From contig NZ_LNIZ01000008.1 of the NCBI RefSeq assembly GCF_001469025.1, positions 37,150-101,149 of the forward strand: 64,000 bases of DNA. The letters are read 5' to 3'. Origin of the DNA: Trueperella bernardiae. Lineage in GTDB: Bacteria; Actinomycetota; Actinomycetes; Actinomycetales; Actinomycetaceae. The notes below the pieces were generated by a model. It did not search any database. It saw only the letters and a program-made list of their open reading frames with translations, and was not told where the DNA came from. The translations under genes and the position numbers were made by a program. Numbering within the stretch: the first letter of the stretch is position 1; each line of letters starts with the position of its first letter. Below are positions 8,806-17,583 of the stretch, piece by piece.

Positions 8806-9576
8806 TTGAACGTGGAAAGGCGAATCTTCGCACACCGTGGGTTGAGCGGGCTCGCGCCCGAGAACACGATGGCGGCGTTCAAGGCGGCCGCCGATCGGGG
8901 GTTGACCTGGCTCGAGACCGATGTGGACATCCTTGGGGACGGCACGCCGATCCTCATTCATGACACAGCGCTGGATCGGACAACCAACCGCTCCGGCTCG
9001 TACTACGGGCTCGCCAAGGCCGACCTTGCCGAGGTCGACGCCGGCTCCTGGTTCTCTCCCGAGTTCGCCAGGGAGCCGATCCCCACGCTGCGCGAACTGG
9101 TCGACTTCATGAACGGCACCGGCATAAACGCCAACATCGAGCTGAAGTCGAACGAGGCCGGCGCCCAAATGAGCCACCTGCTGGTGGACAACGTGCTTGC
9201 GGAGCTCGATCGACTCGACGGCCCGAAGCTCATCATCTCGTCCTTCAACCACCTGCTGTTGCGGGAGGTCAAGACGAAGGCGCCCCACCTCTCCATCGGC
9301 GCACTGTTCGTGAGAGAGAACCTCTGGCCGGACTGGCGCTCGGTGCTCGAGCTCCTCGAGGCCGACCACATCCACCCCGACTCCCGCGGCCTCACCCGCG
9401 AGATGGTCCGCGCCTTCCGTGACGCTGGCTACGGGGTGAACGTGTGGACGGTCAACAGCCCGGCCCGCGCCAACGAACTGTTCAACTGGGGAGTCACAGG
9501 CGTGTTCTCGGACGTCCCGCACACCCTCCCCGCCGGGCAAGTTCCCCGGGCGCCCCAGGCGGCCCAGGCCAATTAA
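8806..9576 (+). CDS. Glycerophosphodiester phosphodiesterase
   Basis: A 256-residue GDPD-family enzyme that hydrolyses glycerophosphodiesters to glycerol-3-phosphate and an alcohol. The catalytic HRGLSGLAPENT motif begins at about residue 9, followed by the metal-binding ETDVDILGDGTPILIHD segment with the second His. The C-terminal part has GVNVWTVNSP and GVFSDVP, both typical. No signal peptide is present, so it acts in the cytosol. TTG 8806 (8 bp after GGAAGGA) or GTG 8812 are both possible starts. The gene ends in family A repeat A1, convergent to the NUDIX gene. Confidence 0.9.
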   Translation: MNVERRIFAHRGLSGLAPENTMAAFKAAADRGLTWLETDVDILGDGTPILIHDTALDRTTNRSGSYYGLAKADLAEVDAGSWFSPEFAREPIPTLRELVDFMNGTGINANIELKSNEAGAQMSHLLVDNVLAELDRLDGPKLIISSFNHLLLREVKTKAPHLSIGALFVRENLWPDWRSVLELLEADHIHPDSRGLTREMVRAFRDAGYGVNVWTVNSPARANELFNWGVTGVFSDVPHTLPAGQVPRAPQAAQAN

Positions 9577-9583
9577 GATTTCT

Positions 9584-9637
9584 TGGACGTATTCGGGGCG
9601 ATCTTGTCATATGCGAAGATAGGCCCAGAATCGTCCA
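9584..9637 (+). repeat. Family A palindromic repeat, copy A1 (most degenerate)
   Basis: A 54-bp hairpin element between convergent gdpD-type and NUDIX genes. The left arm begins TGGACGTATTCGGGGCGATC and the right arm ends CCCAGAATCGTCCA. Several arm mismatches make this the weakest of four copies. The right flank is T-rich (ATATCTTTAATC), as expected for a terminator of the plus-strand gene. Confidence 0.85.
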
Positions 9638-9714
9638 GATATCTTTAATCGCTGGCGGGCCCAGCACCAAAGGTTGGCGGGCCCGGAACCCAGGGCCGGC
9701 GCCCAAGGCCCGCA

Positions 9715-10485
9715 CTAGTCCCAGCCGCCGAAGCGCCGGGGCACGGCGATGCGGCGCTCGGTGTCCCACGGGCGTGACCACCCGGCCACGACCAGCAGGC
9801 CATCCAGCAGCATGGCGGTGAAGCCCCAGATCACGAGGTCGCCCACCTGGAAGGCCGCCCCGCCATACTCGCGGCCGGCCGCCGCCCGGTGCCAGCTACC
9901 GCGGTTGGCGGGGTCGGCAAGGTCGGCCACCTTCACCAGGTGGATCGCCTCCACCTCGGCAGGGCTCGCCACCGGCTCAAGCGTCAGCGCCGAGTCCCAC
10001 ACGCCTACCACGGGCGTTACCGAGAAAGAGGTCACGGGCAGGGAGCTCGCCGGCAGCTGGCCCCACACCTGCACGCCCTCGCCAGGGATCGCACACTCCT
10101 CCCAGGCCTCGCGCAGCGCGGCCTGCACCTCGCTCTCCCCCGGGTCCATGCTCCCGCCCGGGAAGCTCACTTGACCTGCGTGTTTGCGCATGTGGGCGGC
10201 GCGTTGAGTGAGAAGAACGGCCGGGTCGTCCGCCGCGTCGAGCAGGATGAGCACGGCCGCCCGGCGCATGCCCTTCCCGGGTAGCGGGTGCCCCGCGTCC
10301 ACAATCGGATCCAGCTCAGCCGCGAGCGCCGACCGCAGCCGGCCGGCCGTCAGTATCTCGCGCCCGGCCGCACGGCCAAGTTCGCGCCCACGCGCTTGCA
10401 CAATTGCGTCGCCAGGTTTGCGCCCCGGCTCACGCCCAGCCTCCCCCGGCATTCCGGCCAGCCGGCCCACGGGCATCTCGCCCAC
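9715..10485 (-). CDS. NUDIX hydrolase (CoA pyrophosphatase-like)
   Basis: A 256-residue NUDIX protein. The box is intact: GGSMDPGESEVQAALREAWE followed by ECAI, matching GX5EX7REUXEEXGU. Upstream, VLILLDAADDPAVLLTQRA and HAGQVSFPGG resemble the CoA/acyl-CoA diphosphatase subfamily (NudL), so hydrolysis of CoA to phosphopantetheine and 3',5'-ADP is the best guess. It begins just 3 bp after the hspR stop and so is probably co-transcribed with the chaperone operon. The start is uncertain: GTG 10485, ATG 10476 and ATG 10452 are all in frame and none has an ideal ribosome binding site. Confidence 0.82.
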   Translation of the reverse strand: MGEMPVGRLAGMPGEAGREPGRKPGDAIVQARGRELGRAAGREILTAGRLRSALAAELDPIVDAGHPLPGKGMRRAAVLILLDAADDPAVLLTQRAAHMRKHAGQVSFPGGSMDPGESEVQAALREAWEECAIPGEGVQVWGQLPASSLPVTSFSVTPVVGVWDSALTLEPVASPAEVEAIHLVKVADLADPANRGSWHRAAAGREYGGAAFQVGDLVIWGFTAMLLDGLLVVAGWSRPWDTERRIAVPRRFGGWD

Positions 10486-10488
10486 GGG

Positions 10489-11007
10489 TTAGAACAGCCC
10501 CTGCGGGACGAGGTAGCGCGGGCGCCAGAGCACCACGTCGTTGCCGGCGACCATTCGCTCGCGCTCCATCTGCTCGCGCAGCGCCGAGCGCAGGTCTTCG
10601 AAGCGTTCGGCCATGAGCACGTCGCCGGACGGGTCCGCGGCGAACACCCTGTTCAGGCGGGAGTCGCGGCGGGTCAGCTCGTCGCGCAGCAGCTCGAGGG
10701 CGGCCCGCATCCGGGCGTTCTCCCGCTCGAGCCGCTCCCGCGCCCGCTCCGCCTTCTCCAGCCGTGCCTGCAACTCAAAAATCTTCGCGATGCCGGCCAG
10801 GCTCACGCCCTCCTCCTGGGACAGGCGCTGAATCTCGACCAGCTTCTCGACGTCGGCCAGCGAGTATCGCCGGCCCCCGCCTCGCGTGCGGTGAGCGGTG
10901 ACAAGCCCCATCCGGTCATACTGGCGCACCGTCTGGGCGTGCATTCCCGCCAGCTCCGCAGCCACCGTCACCGACAAAATGGGTGCCGACTTCGATACCT
11001 TCGCCAT
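10489..11007 (-). CDS. hspR: MerR-family heat-shock repressor HspR
   Basis: A 172-residue repressor that controls dnaK through HAIR operators, usually with DnaK as co-repressor. The N-terminal MerR winged helix is clear (ILSVTVAAELAGMHAQTVRQ, then YDRMGLV, RRYSLADVEKL), followed by a coiled coil (LQARLEKAERARERLERENA). ATG 11007 is chosen over the in-frame GTG at 11010 because AAGGAGG lies 6 bp upstream of it. It is the fourth gene of dnaK-grpE-dnaJ-hspR, the standard actinobacterial arrangement, and a HAIR-like site is present upstream of dnaK. The C-terminus is longer than in the shortest HspR proteins. Confidence 0.92.
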   Translation of the reverse strand: MAKVSKSAPILSVTVAAELAGMHAQTVRQYDRMGLVTAHRTRGGGRRYSLADVEKLVEIQRLSQEEGVSLAGIAKIFELQARLEKAERARERLERENARMRAALELLRDELTRRDSRLNRVFAADPSGDVLMAERFEDLRSALREQMERERMVAGNDVVLWRPRYLVPQGLF

Positions 11008-11055
11008 CACTCACCTCCTTGACTCTCGGCCCGCCGACCTCCCGGCAGGCCTCCC

Positions 11056-12042
11056 TTAAATCCTAGCCATCTGATCGAACTCGCGCCGCGGATCGGCGTC
11101 GGCGGTCACGTCGCGGAACTGTTCCACGGCGGCCCGCGCTTCGTCCGAGAGCCGCTTCGGCACCACGACCTTCAGGCGCACGTACATGTCGCCCTTCGCC
11201 CCGTGGTGGGAGGCGAGCCCCTTCCCGCGCATGCGCATCACCTTGTCCGAGCTGGAGCCGGCCGGCACCTTGACCTTGACCTGCTTGCCCTCGAGCGTGG
11301 GCACCTCGATCGTGGCGCCCAGCGCCGCCTCATCGAACGAGACAGGCACGTTGACGTACACGTCCCGCCCGTCGAGATCGTAGACCGGGTGCGGCTCCAC
11401 GGTGACCTTGACCAGCACGTCCCCGCGCTCGCCACCGTTTTGCCCCTGGCCGCCCTTGCCCTTGATGCGGATCTTTTGGCCGTTCGCGATCCCCGCGGGG
11501 ATCTTCGCGGTCACCTTCTCCCCGCCGCTCGTCACGGTGACGGTGGTGCCGTCTACCGCATGACGTAACGGGATCGAAATCGACGTCTCCACGTCGGCGC
11601 CACGCTCCGGGCGGCGTCGTGAACCGAAGAACCCGAAGCCTCCCTGGCCGTTTGCCTGCGGCGCGCCCTGGCCGAACATCTGCGACAGGATGTCCTCAAA
11701 GCCCGGATTCGCCCCATTCGCGGTGAACCGCACGTTGCCGCCGCCGAAGTTCGAAAAGATGTCCTCGAACCCGCCGGCGCCCGGTGAGAATCGCGCGCCG
11801 CCGCCGGCCATCGAACGGATCGCGTCATACTGCTTGCGGTCCTCCGCATTCGACAGCACCTGGTACGCCTCGGAGGCGGCCTTGAACTTCTCCTCCGCCG
11901 CCTTGTCGCCCGGGTTGCGATCCGGGTGGTACTTGCGTGCGTACGTGTTGTAGGCCTTCTTGATTTCGGCTTCGGTCGCGTCTTTCTTCAGCCCCAGCGC
12001 CGCGTAAAAATCCTTCGACATCCAATCCTGACTAGCTGCCAT
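11056..12042 (-). CDS. dnaJ: DnaJ-type co-chaperone lacking the zinc-finger domain
   Basis: A 328-residue Hsp40. The J domain is at residues 9-72 with the HPD motif (KYHPDRNPGDKAAEEKF). A Gly/Phe-rich region follows (GAGGFEDIFSNFGGG), then the two C-terminal substrate-binding subdomains (ETSISIPLRHAVDGTTVTV and VYDLDGRDVYVNVPVSFDEA). The four CxxCxGxG repeats of classical DnaJ are absent and no cysteines are visible, so this is a CbpA/type-II-like DnaJ, although it sits in the dnaK operon. It starts at ATG 12042 behind AAGGAGG. It stimulates DnaK ATPase. Confidence 0.93.
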   Translation of the reverse strand: MAASQDWMSKDFYAALGLKKDATEAEIKKAYNTYARKYHPDRNPGDKAAEEKFKAASEAYQVLSNAEDRKQYDAIRSMAGGGARFSPGAGGFEDIFSNFGGGNVRFTANGANPGFEDILSQMFGQGAPQANGQGGFGFFGSRRRPERGADVETSISIPLRHAVDGTTVTVTSGGEKVTAKIPAGIANGQKIRIKGKGGQGQNGGERGDVLVKVTVEPHPVYDLDGRDVYVNVPVSFDEAALGATIEVPTLEGKQVKVKVPAGSSSDKVMRMRGKGLASHHGAKGDMYVRLKVVVPKRLSDEARAAVEQFRDVTADADPRREFDQMARI

Positions 12043-12077
12043 TCTTCACCTCCTTGCCTTCCGTCACTGTTCGTCTT

Positions 12078-12686
12078 CTACTCCGGGCTCACGACGCCGA
12101 CCCGCGCCGGCCGCACAACCTTCTCGCCCTGCTTGTAGCCGGGTTGGATGATGTGGGCGACCTGCTGGACCTCCACATCCGCCGACGTGGTGTTCATCAG
12201 CGCCTCGTGATGCTCGGGGTCGAACTCGTCGCCCGGTTCGCCGTAGCGTTCGAGCCCAAAGTTCGTCTGTAGCGTCTGCTCGAGCTTGTCCACCACCGCG
12301 CCGGCGGGCCCCGTGAGGTCCCCGTGCTGGCGGGCGAGGGCGGCGTCGTCGAGCACGGACAGCAGCGTGTCGATCACCTTCGTGATCCCCGCCTCGTACT
12401 GCACGCGCGCCTCCGCCTTCGAGCGCTTGACGTACCCGTTGTATTCCTGGCCGAGGTTGTACAGGTCGGCCTTGCGGCGCGCCAGCTCCTCCTCCAGTTC
12501 GGCCACGCGCAGCAGCGCCTGGTCCAGTTCGGACAGCTCGCCAACGACGTCGGTCTGCCCGGTTGCGTCCTCGCCCGCGTCCGTGGCGGGCTGGGTGGTG
12601 TCCTGCTCGGGCGCCGCCTGATCGGGGGCCTGGGCGACGTCGTTCATCTGCTCATCGGGCTGGCCACCGAAATTCTCGTTCGTCAT
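12078..12686 (-). CDS. grpE: Nucleotide exchange factor GrpE
   Basis: A 202-residue DnaK nucleotide exchange factor. A low-complexity acidic N-terminus (about residues 1-65, rich in Q, D, P and T) precedes the long coiled coil (LLRVAELEEELARRKADLYN) and the typical KRSKAEARVQYEAG region. The C-terminal beta domain includes FGLERYGEPGDEFDPEHHEA and ends VVRPARVGV. ATG 12686 is preferred to ATG 12692 because AAAGGA directly abuts the latter and is 6 bp from the former. Second gene of the operon. Confidence 0.92.
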   Translation of the reverse strand: MTNENFGGQPDEQMNDVAQAPDQAAPEQDTTQPATDAGEDATGQTDVVGELSELDQALLRVAELEEELARRKADLYNLGQEYNGYVKRSKAEARVQYEAGITKVIDTLLSVLDDAALARQHGDLTGPAGAVVDKLEQTLQTNFGLERYGEPGDEFDPEHHEALMNTTSADVEVQQVAHIIQPGYKQGEKVVRPARVGVVSPE

Positions 12687-12720
12687 GCCCATTCCTTTCT
12701 CCGAATGCCTGTACGGACAA

Positions 12721-12743
12721 GGGGCGGCGTAACACGCCGCCCC
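12721..12743 (-). terminator. Intra-operon hairpin between dnaK and grpE
   Basis: A perfect 10-bp stem (GGGGCGGCGT at 12721-12730 with 12734-12743) and 3-nt loop, in the 69-bp gap between the dnaK stop and the grpE start. It lacks a strong T-run on the minus strand, so it is more likely an attenuator or processing/stability element that keeps dnaK more abundant than the co-chaperones. Confidence 0.65.
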
Positions 12744-12755
12744 CTTCAGCCCGCG

Positions 12756-14627
12756 TTAGTTCTTGGAATCCTCGTCGTCAACGATCTCGGCGTCGACCAC
12801 GTCATCCTCGGCATCACGAGCCGCGTTCGCCGCATCCGTCCAGCCCTCAGCGCCGGGGGCGCCTTCCTGCTGGGCCTGGGCGTAGAGCGCCTCGCCGATC
12901 TTCTGAGCCTTCGTGTTCAGCTCCTCCTGGGCGGACTTGATCGCCTCGACGTCGTCACCCTTGAGGGCCTCCTTGACCGCCTCGGCAGCGGCGCGGACCT
13001 CGCTGGTCACGGAATCGTCGAGCTTGTCCTTGTTCTCATCGAGGAGCTTCTCGATCGAGTAGGACTGCTGCTCCGCGGAGTTGCGGACCTCGGCCTCCTC
13101 CTTGCGCTTGGCGTCCTCGGCCGCGTTCTCCTCGGCCTCCTTCACCATGCGCTCGATGTCCTCCTTCGACAGGGCCGAGCCGCCCGTGATCGTGACGGAC
13201 TGTTCCTTGCCCGTGCCGCGATCCTTCGCGGAGACGTGGACAATGCCGTTCGCGTCAATATCGAAGGTGACCTCGATCTGCGGGATGCCGCGCGGGGCCG
13301 GCGCAATGCCGGACAGCTCGAACGTGCCAAGCAGCTTGTTGTCACGCGCGAAGGTGCGCTCGCCCTGGTAGACCTGGATGAGCACCGACGGCTGGTTGTC
13401 CTCAGCGGTGGAGAAGACCTCCGAACGCTTGGTGGGGATCGCCGTGTTGCGCTCGATGAGCTTGGTCATCACGCCACCCTTGGTCTCGATGCCGAGCGAC
13501 AGCGGGGTGACGTCGATGAGCAGGACGTCCGTGCGGTCGCCCGTGATGACGCCGGCCTGCAGGGCAGCGCCCACGGCCACGACCTCGTCCGGATTCACGC
13601 TCTTGTTCGGCTCGCGCCCGCCCGTCAGCTCCTTGACCACCTCGGTCACGGCCGGCATACGGGTAGAACCGCCGACCATCACCACGTGATCGATCTCCGA
13701 CAGCTTGATGCCCGCATCCTCGATGACCTTCTTGAACGGTGCCTTCGTGCGCTCGAGCAGATCGCGCGTCATGTCCTCAAACTTGGCGCGGGTGAGCGTC
13801 TCATCCAGGTGGATCGGGCCGTTCTCAGACATCGACAGGTATTGCAGCGAAATGTTCGTGGAGGTTGCCGACGACAGCTCCTTCTTCGCCTGCTCAGCGG
13901 CCTCCTTGAGACGCTGGACTGCCACCTTGTCCTTCGACAGGTCCACGCCGTAAGCGTTCTTCGTCTGCGAGACCAGCCAGTCCACAATGCGCTGATCCCA
14001 GTCATCGCCACCGAGCTTGTTGTCGCCCGAGGTGGCGCGGACCTGGATGATCGAGAAATCGTCGTCATCCTTGCCGACCTCCAGCAGCGACACGTCGAAC
14101 GTACCGCCGCCCAGGTCGAAGACGAGGATCATCTCATCTTCCTTGCCCTTCTCCAGGCCGTAGGCGAGCGCCGCCGCCGTGGGCTCATTGACAATGCGCT
14201 GGACGTTGAGGCCGGCGATCTGGCCCGCGTCCTTCGTGGCCTGACGCTGCGCGTCATTGAAGTAGGCCGGGACCGTGATAACGGCGTCCGTGACCGGCTC
14301 GCCCAAGTACGTCTCCGCATCCTTCTTCAGCTTCTGCAGGATGTAGGCCGAGATCTGCTGGGGGGTGTAGGACTTGTCGTCAATTGCGACCTTCCACGAC
14401 GAATCGCCCATGTGGCGCTTGACCGACAAAACCGTGCGGTCCGGGTTAGCGACAGCCTGGCGCTTGGCGATCTCACCAACCAGCACCTCGCCCGTCTTCG
14501 AAAAACCCACCACCGACGGGGTGGTCCGCATGCCCTCCGCGTTCGCGATAACCGTGGGCTCGCCACCCTCAAGGACAGCGACCACGGAATTGGTGGTACC
14601 AAGATCAATACCAACTGCACGTGCCAT
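12756..14627 (-). CDS. dnaK: Chaperone protein DnaK (Hsp70)
   Basis: A 623-residue Hsp70. The ATPase domain has [20 protein letters not shown] at the N-terminus, [15 protein letters not shown] and [13 protein letters not shown]. The linker region is followed by the substrate-binding domain ([20 protein letters not shown]) and the helical lid, ending in an Asp/Glu-rich tail. ATG 14627 ([12 protein letters not shown]) is the true start, 5 bp after AAGGAG; the frame is open upstream to 14723 but that stretch is the untranslated leader and carries the promoter. First gene of the operon, with a HAIR-like operator about 110 bp upstream. Confidence 0.97.
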   Translation of the reverse strand: MARAVGIDLGTTNSVVAVLEGGEPTVIANAEGMRTTPSVVGFSKTGEVLVGEIAKRQAVANPDRTVLSVKRHMGDSSWKVAIDDKSYTPQQISAYILQKLKKDAETYLGEPVTDAVITVPAYFNDAQRQATKDAGQIAGLNVQRIVNEPTAAALAYGLEKGKEDEMILVFDLGGGTFDVSLLEVGKDDDDFSIIQVRATSGDNKLGGDDWDQRIVDWLVSQTKNAYGVDLSKDKVAVQRLKEAAEQAKKELSSATSTNISLQYLSMSENGPIHLDETLTRAKFEDMTRDLLERTKAPFKKVIEDAGIKLSEIDHVVMVGGSTRMPAVTEVVKELTGGREPNKSVNPDEVVAVGAALQAGVITGDRTDVLLIDVTPLSLGIETKGGVMTKLIERNTAIPTKRSEVFSTAEDNQPSVLIQVYQGERTFARDNKLLGTFELSGIAPAPRGIPQIEVTFDIDANGIVHVSAKDRGTGKEQSVTITGGSALSKEDIERMVKEAEENAAEDAKRKEEAEVRNSAEQQSYSIEKLLDENKDKLDDSVTSEVRAAAEAVKEALKGDDVEAIKSAQEELNTKAQKIGEALYAQAQQEGAPGAEGWTDAANAARDAEDDVVDAEIVDDEDSKN

Positions 14628-14693
14628 GTGTAACTCCTTCTTTCGGATTCGGGCCCGCAGCCCGCAACCCCTTCTATGTTTTGTTCCGAATAC

Positions 14694-14723
14694 AGGATAA
14701 GGCGCTCGAGAAAGTTTCGTCAA
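14694..14723 (-). promoter_or_regulatory. Predicted sigma-70-type promoter of the dnaK operon
   Basis: On the minus strand a TTGACG -35 hexamer (14718-14723) and TATCCT -10 hexamer (14694-14699) are separated by 18 bp. The -10 ends about 67 bp upstream of the dnaK start codon. Confidence 0.6.
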
Positions 14724-14738
14724 TACCTGTGACTATTT

Positions 14739-14759
14739 CTTGAGTCACTTCCGCTCAAC
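14739..14759 (-). promoter_or_regulatory. HAIR-like HspR operator upstream of dnaK
   Basis: CTTGAGT-N7-GCTCAAC on the plus strand matches the HspR-associated inverted repeat CTTGAGT-N7-ACTCAAG with one half-site perfect and the other at five of seven positions. It lies 15 bp upstream of the predicted -35 box, and hspR is in the same operon, giving the usual negative feedback loop. Confidence 0.75.
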
Positions 14760-15006
14760 TTTGGGGAGCGGGGCAAGGGTGGGTTCCGACGACGCCGGAA
14801 CCGTGACTTCGCGCCAACCTTGCGTCGATCCTGGAGCGGCTGGGCAGGGTGGGGCGAGGCGTGACTGGAAGGCGCGGCGGCGAGTGCGCGGACGGCGTCG
14901 TCCGAAAACTGAGATCTCGCCGGCCAGGGGATGAGAAGGAGCGGGGAGCGCGGGCATTGCCGGTAAACTGAGGTGAACTGGCTGAACCACGCCGAAAGGT
15001 GCGCAC

Positions 15007-16098
15007 ATGGACTTCACACTCGACAACGCGGCGAAGATGGCGAGGGCCGCGGTGACGGCGTCGTCGGCGTTTGGCTATGAGCGGATCGCGCGGCCACTCC
15101 TGTTTCGCAAGGACCCCGAGGAGATCCATGACCTCATGATGCGGGCGCTGGGGGCGTCGGGCGGGCTGCTTGGGAGCTTCGGCGCGCAGATCTCCGCCAA
15201 CCTGCCCGTGCTGCGCGTGCCGACCAAGCCCGTGCGCGCAGGCGGTGTGGAGTTCCGCCACCCCGTGCTACTCGCCGCCGGCCTGGACAAGACGGGCGAG
15301 GCGGCGCGGATGTGGTCGGCGCTCGGGTTCGCCGGCGCGGAGCTCGGCACCTTCACACCGCGCCCACAGCCCGGCAACCCCGAACCGCGCATGTTCCGCA
15401 TGCCACAAGACCAGGCAATCATCAACCGGATGGGCTTCAACAACCCGGGCGCAGCGGCCGGCGCCGGGCGGCTGCGCGCGTGGGGCGTGAAGCGCGGGAA
15501 CTACGCGCTCGGCCTGCGGATCGGCATGAGCATCGGCAAGAACAAGACCACGCCGAACGAGGACTTCATCACCGACTACGTCGACTGCCTGCGCGAAGTG
15601 GCCGACGTGGCTGACTACGTGGCGATCAATGTCTCCAGCCCCAACACCCCCGGGCTGCGCGACCTGCAGGACCCGGCCGCACTACGCGACCTACTCCAGG
15701 CACTCAACGAGGTGCGGGCCGGCGACCGGCTGCCGCTGTGGCTCAAGATCGCCCCCGACATGGGGTGGCTCGAGATCGATGGCGTGCTAGGCGTGGCCGA
15801 GGAGATGGGCGTGGACGCGCTCATCGCCACCAACACCACCAACGCCCGGCCCGCCGGCCTACGCTCCTCCGCGGCCGCCGAGACGGGCGGACTGTCCGGC
15901 GCGCCGCTCACCCGGCGCTCCCTGCAGGTGATCCGGTACGTGGCTGAGCACTCGGGCGTCGACGTCGTGGGATCGGGCGGAATCATGACCGCCGCCGACG
16001 CAGCCGCCGCCCTCGACGCCGGCGCCAAAGCCATCCAGCTCTACACCGGGTTCATCTACCGCGGACCGGCCCTCATCAGGGAGATCGCGGCGCTCTAA
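15007..16098 (+). CDS. pyrD: Dihydroorotate dehydrogenase (quinone), class 2
   Basis: A 363-residue FMN enzyme that oxidises dihydroorotate to orotate and passes electrons to the membrane quinone pool. The N-terminal helix pair (ERIARPLLFRKDPEEIHDLM) is the membrane/quinone tunnel mark of class 2. FMN and substrate motifs follow: AGLDKTGEAARMW, NRMGFNNPGAAA, AINVSSPNTPGLRDLQ, with the catalytic Ser in NVSSPNT, and VVGSGGIMTAADA near the end. It is separated from the pyrRBCFE operon and convergent with it, meeting pyrE at repeat A2. Start ATG 15007 follows GAAAGG. Confidence 0.95.
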   Translation: MDFTLDNAAKMARAAVTASSAFGYERIARPLLFRKDPEEIHDLMMRALGASGGLLGSFGAQISANLPVLRVPTKPVRAGGVEFRHPVLLAAGLDKTGEAARMWSALGFAGAELGTFTPRPQPGNPEPRMFRMPQDQAIINRMGFNNPGAAAGAGRLRAWGVKRGNYALGLRIGMSIGKNKTTPNEDFITDYVDCLREVADVADYVAINVSSPNTPGLRDLQDPAALRDLLQALNEVRAGDRLPLWLKIAPDMGWLEIDGVLGVAEEMGVDALIATNTTNARPAGLRSSAAAETGGLSGAPLTRRSLQVIRYVAEHSGVDVVGSGGIMTAADAAAALDAGAKAIQLYTGFIYRGPALIREIAAL

Positions 16099-16154
16099 GG
16101 CCGGGCGCACTGGGCCGGCGGACCGGGGCGCCGCCGGGCCGGATTTGAATTCAC

Positions 16155-16208
16155 TGGACGATTCCGGGCCGATCTTCTTATATGAGGAGATCGGCCCGGA
16201 ATCGTCCA
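16155..16208 (+). repeat. Family A palindromic repeat, copy A2
   Basis: A 54-bp near-perfect palindrome between the convergent genes pyrD and pyrE. Arms of 21 bp begin TGGACGATTCCGGGCCGATC and are complementary to the right side ending GGCCCGGAATCGTCCA, around a 12-nt centre with TTATATGAGG. Relative to copy A3, the GGGCC/GGCCC pair replaces GGGGC/GCCCC in both arms, a compensatory change. Confidence 0.92.
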
Positions 16209-16268
16209 AAATATTACAATCGTCCCGCGAAGGGACGTTTTCGGCAGGTACAACCGGGTACCGGCCGG

Positions 16269-16838
16269 CTACAGCCGGCGGCTGCCCGGCGAATCCAGCT
16301 CCTCGCCCGCCGCGCACAGCCCGCACTCCTCCGGCGCCCACGATTCCGTGGGTAGGGAGAGCAGCGGGTAGAAGGGCGCGGTAAACTTGCGTTCGGTCTT
16401 GCGGTCGATGAGCGCGACCACGCCCACCACCTCGGCGCCCGCCGCCTCCACGAGCGCCACGACCTCAGCCACGGACCCGCCGGTGGTGACCACGTCCTCC
16501 ACCACGAGCACGCGCGCCCCGCGCGGGATCTCGAAGGAGCGCCGAAGCTGCATCGCGCCGTCCACCCGCTCGGTGAACACGAAGCGCTTGTGCAGGGCGA
16601 GCGCCACCGCGAAGCCGAACAGCATGCCGCCCACGGCCGGCGAGGCCACTATGTCGACCTCCACGTCCAGCCGCCGCACCGCCTCCTGCGCGAGCGCGGC
16701 CGTCACGTCCGGCGATTCGAGCACCCGCGCACACTGAATGTACGTGTCGGAGTGCCGTCCGCTCGTCAGCGCGAAGTGCCCGTGCCGGATCGCTTCGGTT
16801 TCGCGCACGCGCGCCAGAATCTCATCGTTAGTGAGCAT
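16269..16838 (-). CDS. pyrE: Orotate phosphoribosyltransferase
   Basis: A 189-residue transferase making OMP from orotate and PRPP. The PRPP-binding motif ARVLVVEDVVTTGGSVAEVV is at about residues 108-127; LTSGRHSDTYIQCARVL and SPAVGGMLFGFAVAL are family features. Cysteines in ECGLCAAGEEL close to the C-terminus match long actinobacterial PyrE proteins. ATG 16838 is the start: it overlaps the pyrF stop by 11 bp, which implies translational coupling. Last gene of pyrRBCFE. Confidence 0.93.
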   Translation of the reverse strand: MLTNDEILARVRETEAIRHGHFALTSGRHSDTYIQCARVLESPDVTAALAQEAVRRLDVEVDIVASPAVGGMLFGFAVALALHKRFVFTERVDGAMQLRRSFEIPRGARVLVVEDVVTTGGSVAEVVALVEAAGAEVVGVVALIDRKTERKFTAPFYPLLSLPTESWAPEECGLCAAGEELDSPGSRRL

Positions 16839-17583
16839 TGTTCCCCCTGATATCTGCGGCGATTGCCTCGAATGCCGCCGCCGGGTCCGCGGCCTGCGTG
16901 ATCGGCCTTCCGACGACCACGTGGCTCGCCCCATCCTTGACCGCCGCGCCGGGCGTAGCCACGCGCGACTGATCGCCGATGTCCGCGCCAGCCGGCCGCA
17001 CCCCGGGCGTGACGATAAGCGCCTCGGGGCCGAGCACGCCGCGCAGGTCGCCCGCTTCCAGCGGTGAGCAGATGACGCCGTCCGCCCCCGCCGCATAAGA
17101 GGCTCGCGCGAGTTCGCGCACCTGGTCCGGCAGGGCCCGCCCCACGCCGATCTGTTCCAAACCGGCGGCGTCCATCGAAGTCAGCACGGTGACAGCCAGA
17201 ATCTTCGTGGGGGCACCCACGCGGGTCAGGCCTTCACGGGCGGCGGCGACCATGTCGGCGCCGCCCGCGCCGTGCACGGTGAGCAGGTCCGCGCCGAGCT
17301 CCCCGAGCACGGCGCTGGCCGCGCGCACCTGGTGTGGGATGTCGTGGAGCTTGAGGTCCAGGAAAACGTGGAATCCGCGTGCCTTCAGCTCGGTCACAAT
17401 GCGCGGCCCGGCCGCGTAGAACAGGGTCATGCCCACCTTGAGCCACGCCCCGCGCGGGAGCATGTCCGCGAGCGCGAGCGCCTCGCCTTCAGGCAGGTCG
17501 AGGGCCACGATGACGCGCCCGGCCGCCCCGGCCATATCCCCGTCTCCCGCAGCCCCAGCCACGCCGCCAGCCATCTCGCTCAC
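16828..17583 (-). CDS. pyrF: Orotidine 5'-phosphate decarboxylase
   Basis: A TIM-barrel OMP decarboxylase, about 248-251 residues, that makes UMP. Core motifs: VIVALDLPEG, the catalytic FLDLKLHDIPHQV, VHGAGGADM, VTPGVRP and VVVGRPITQA. GTG 17583 forms a GTGA overlap with the pyrC stop and has a GA-rich site upstream, so I favour it; ATG 17574, three codons in, is an alternative. The frame is open further upstream but lies inside pyrC and lacks family similarity. Confidence 0.92.
   Translation of the reverse strand: MSEMAGGVAGAAGDGDMAGAAGRVIVALDLPEGEALALADMLPRGAWLKVGMTLFYAAGPRIVTELKARGFHVFLDLKLHDIPHQVRAASAVLGELGADLLTVHGAGGADMVAAAREGLTRVGAPTKILAVTVLTSMDAAGLEQIGVGRALPDQVRELARASYAAGADGVICSPLEAGDLRGVLGPEALIVTPGVRPAGADIGDQSRVATPGAAVKDGASHVVVGRPITQAADPAAAFEAIAADIRGNNAH

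Noticed and set aside
12324..14633. A long open frame of 769 codons antisense to dnaK and grpE
   Set aside because: High G+C leaves the antisense frame free of stops. It has no recognisable domain, no ribosome site and mirrors the codon pattern of dnaK.
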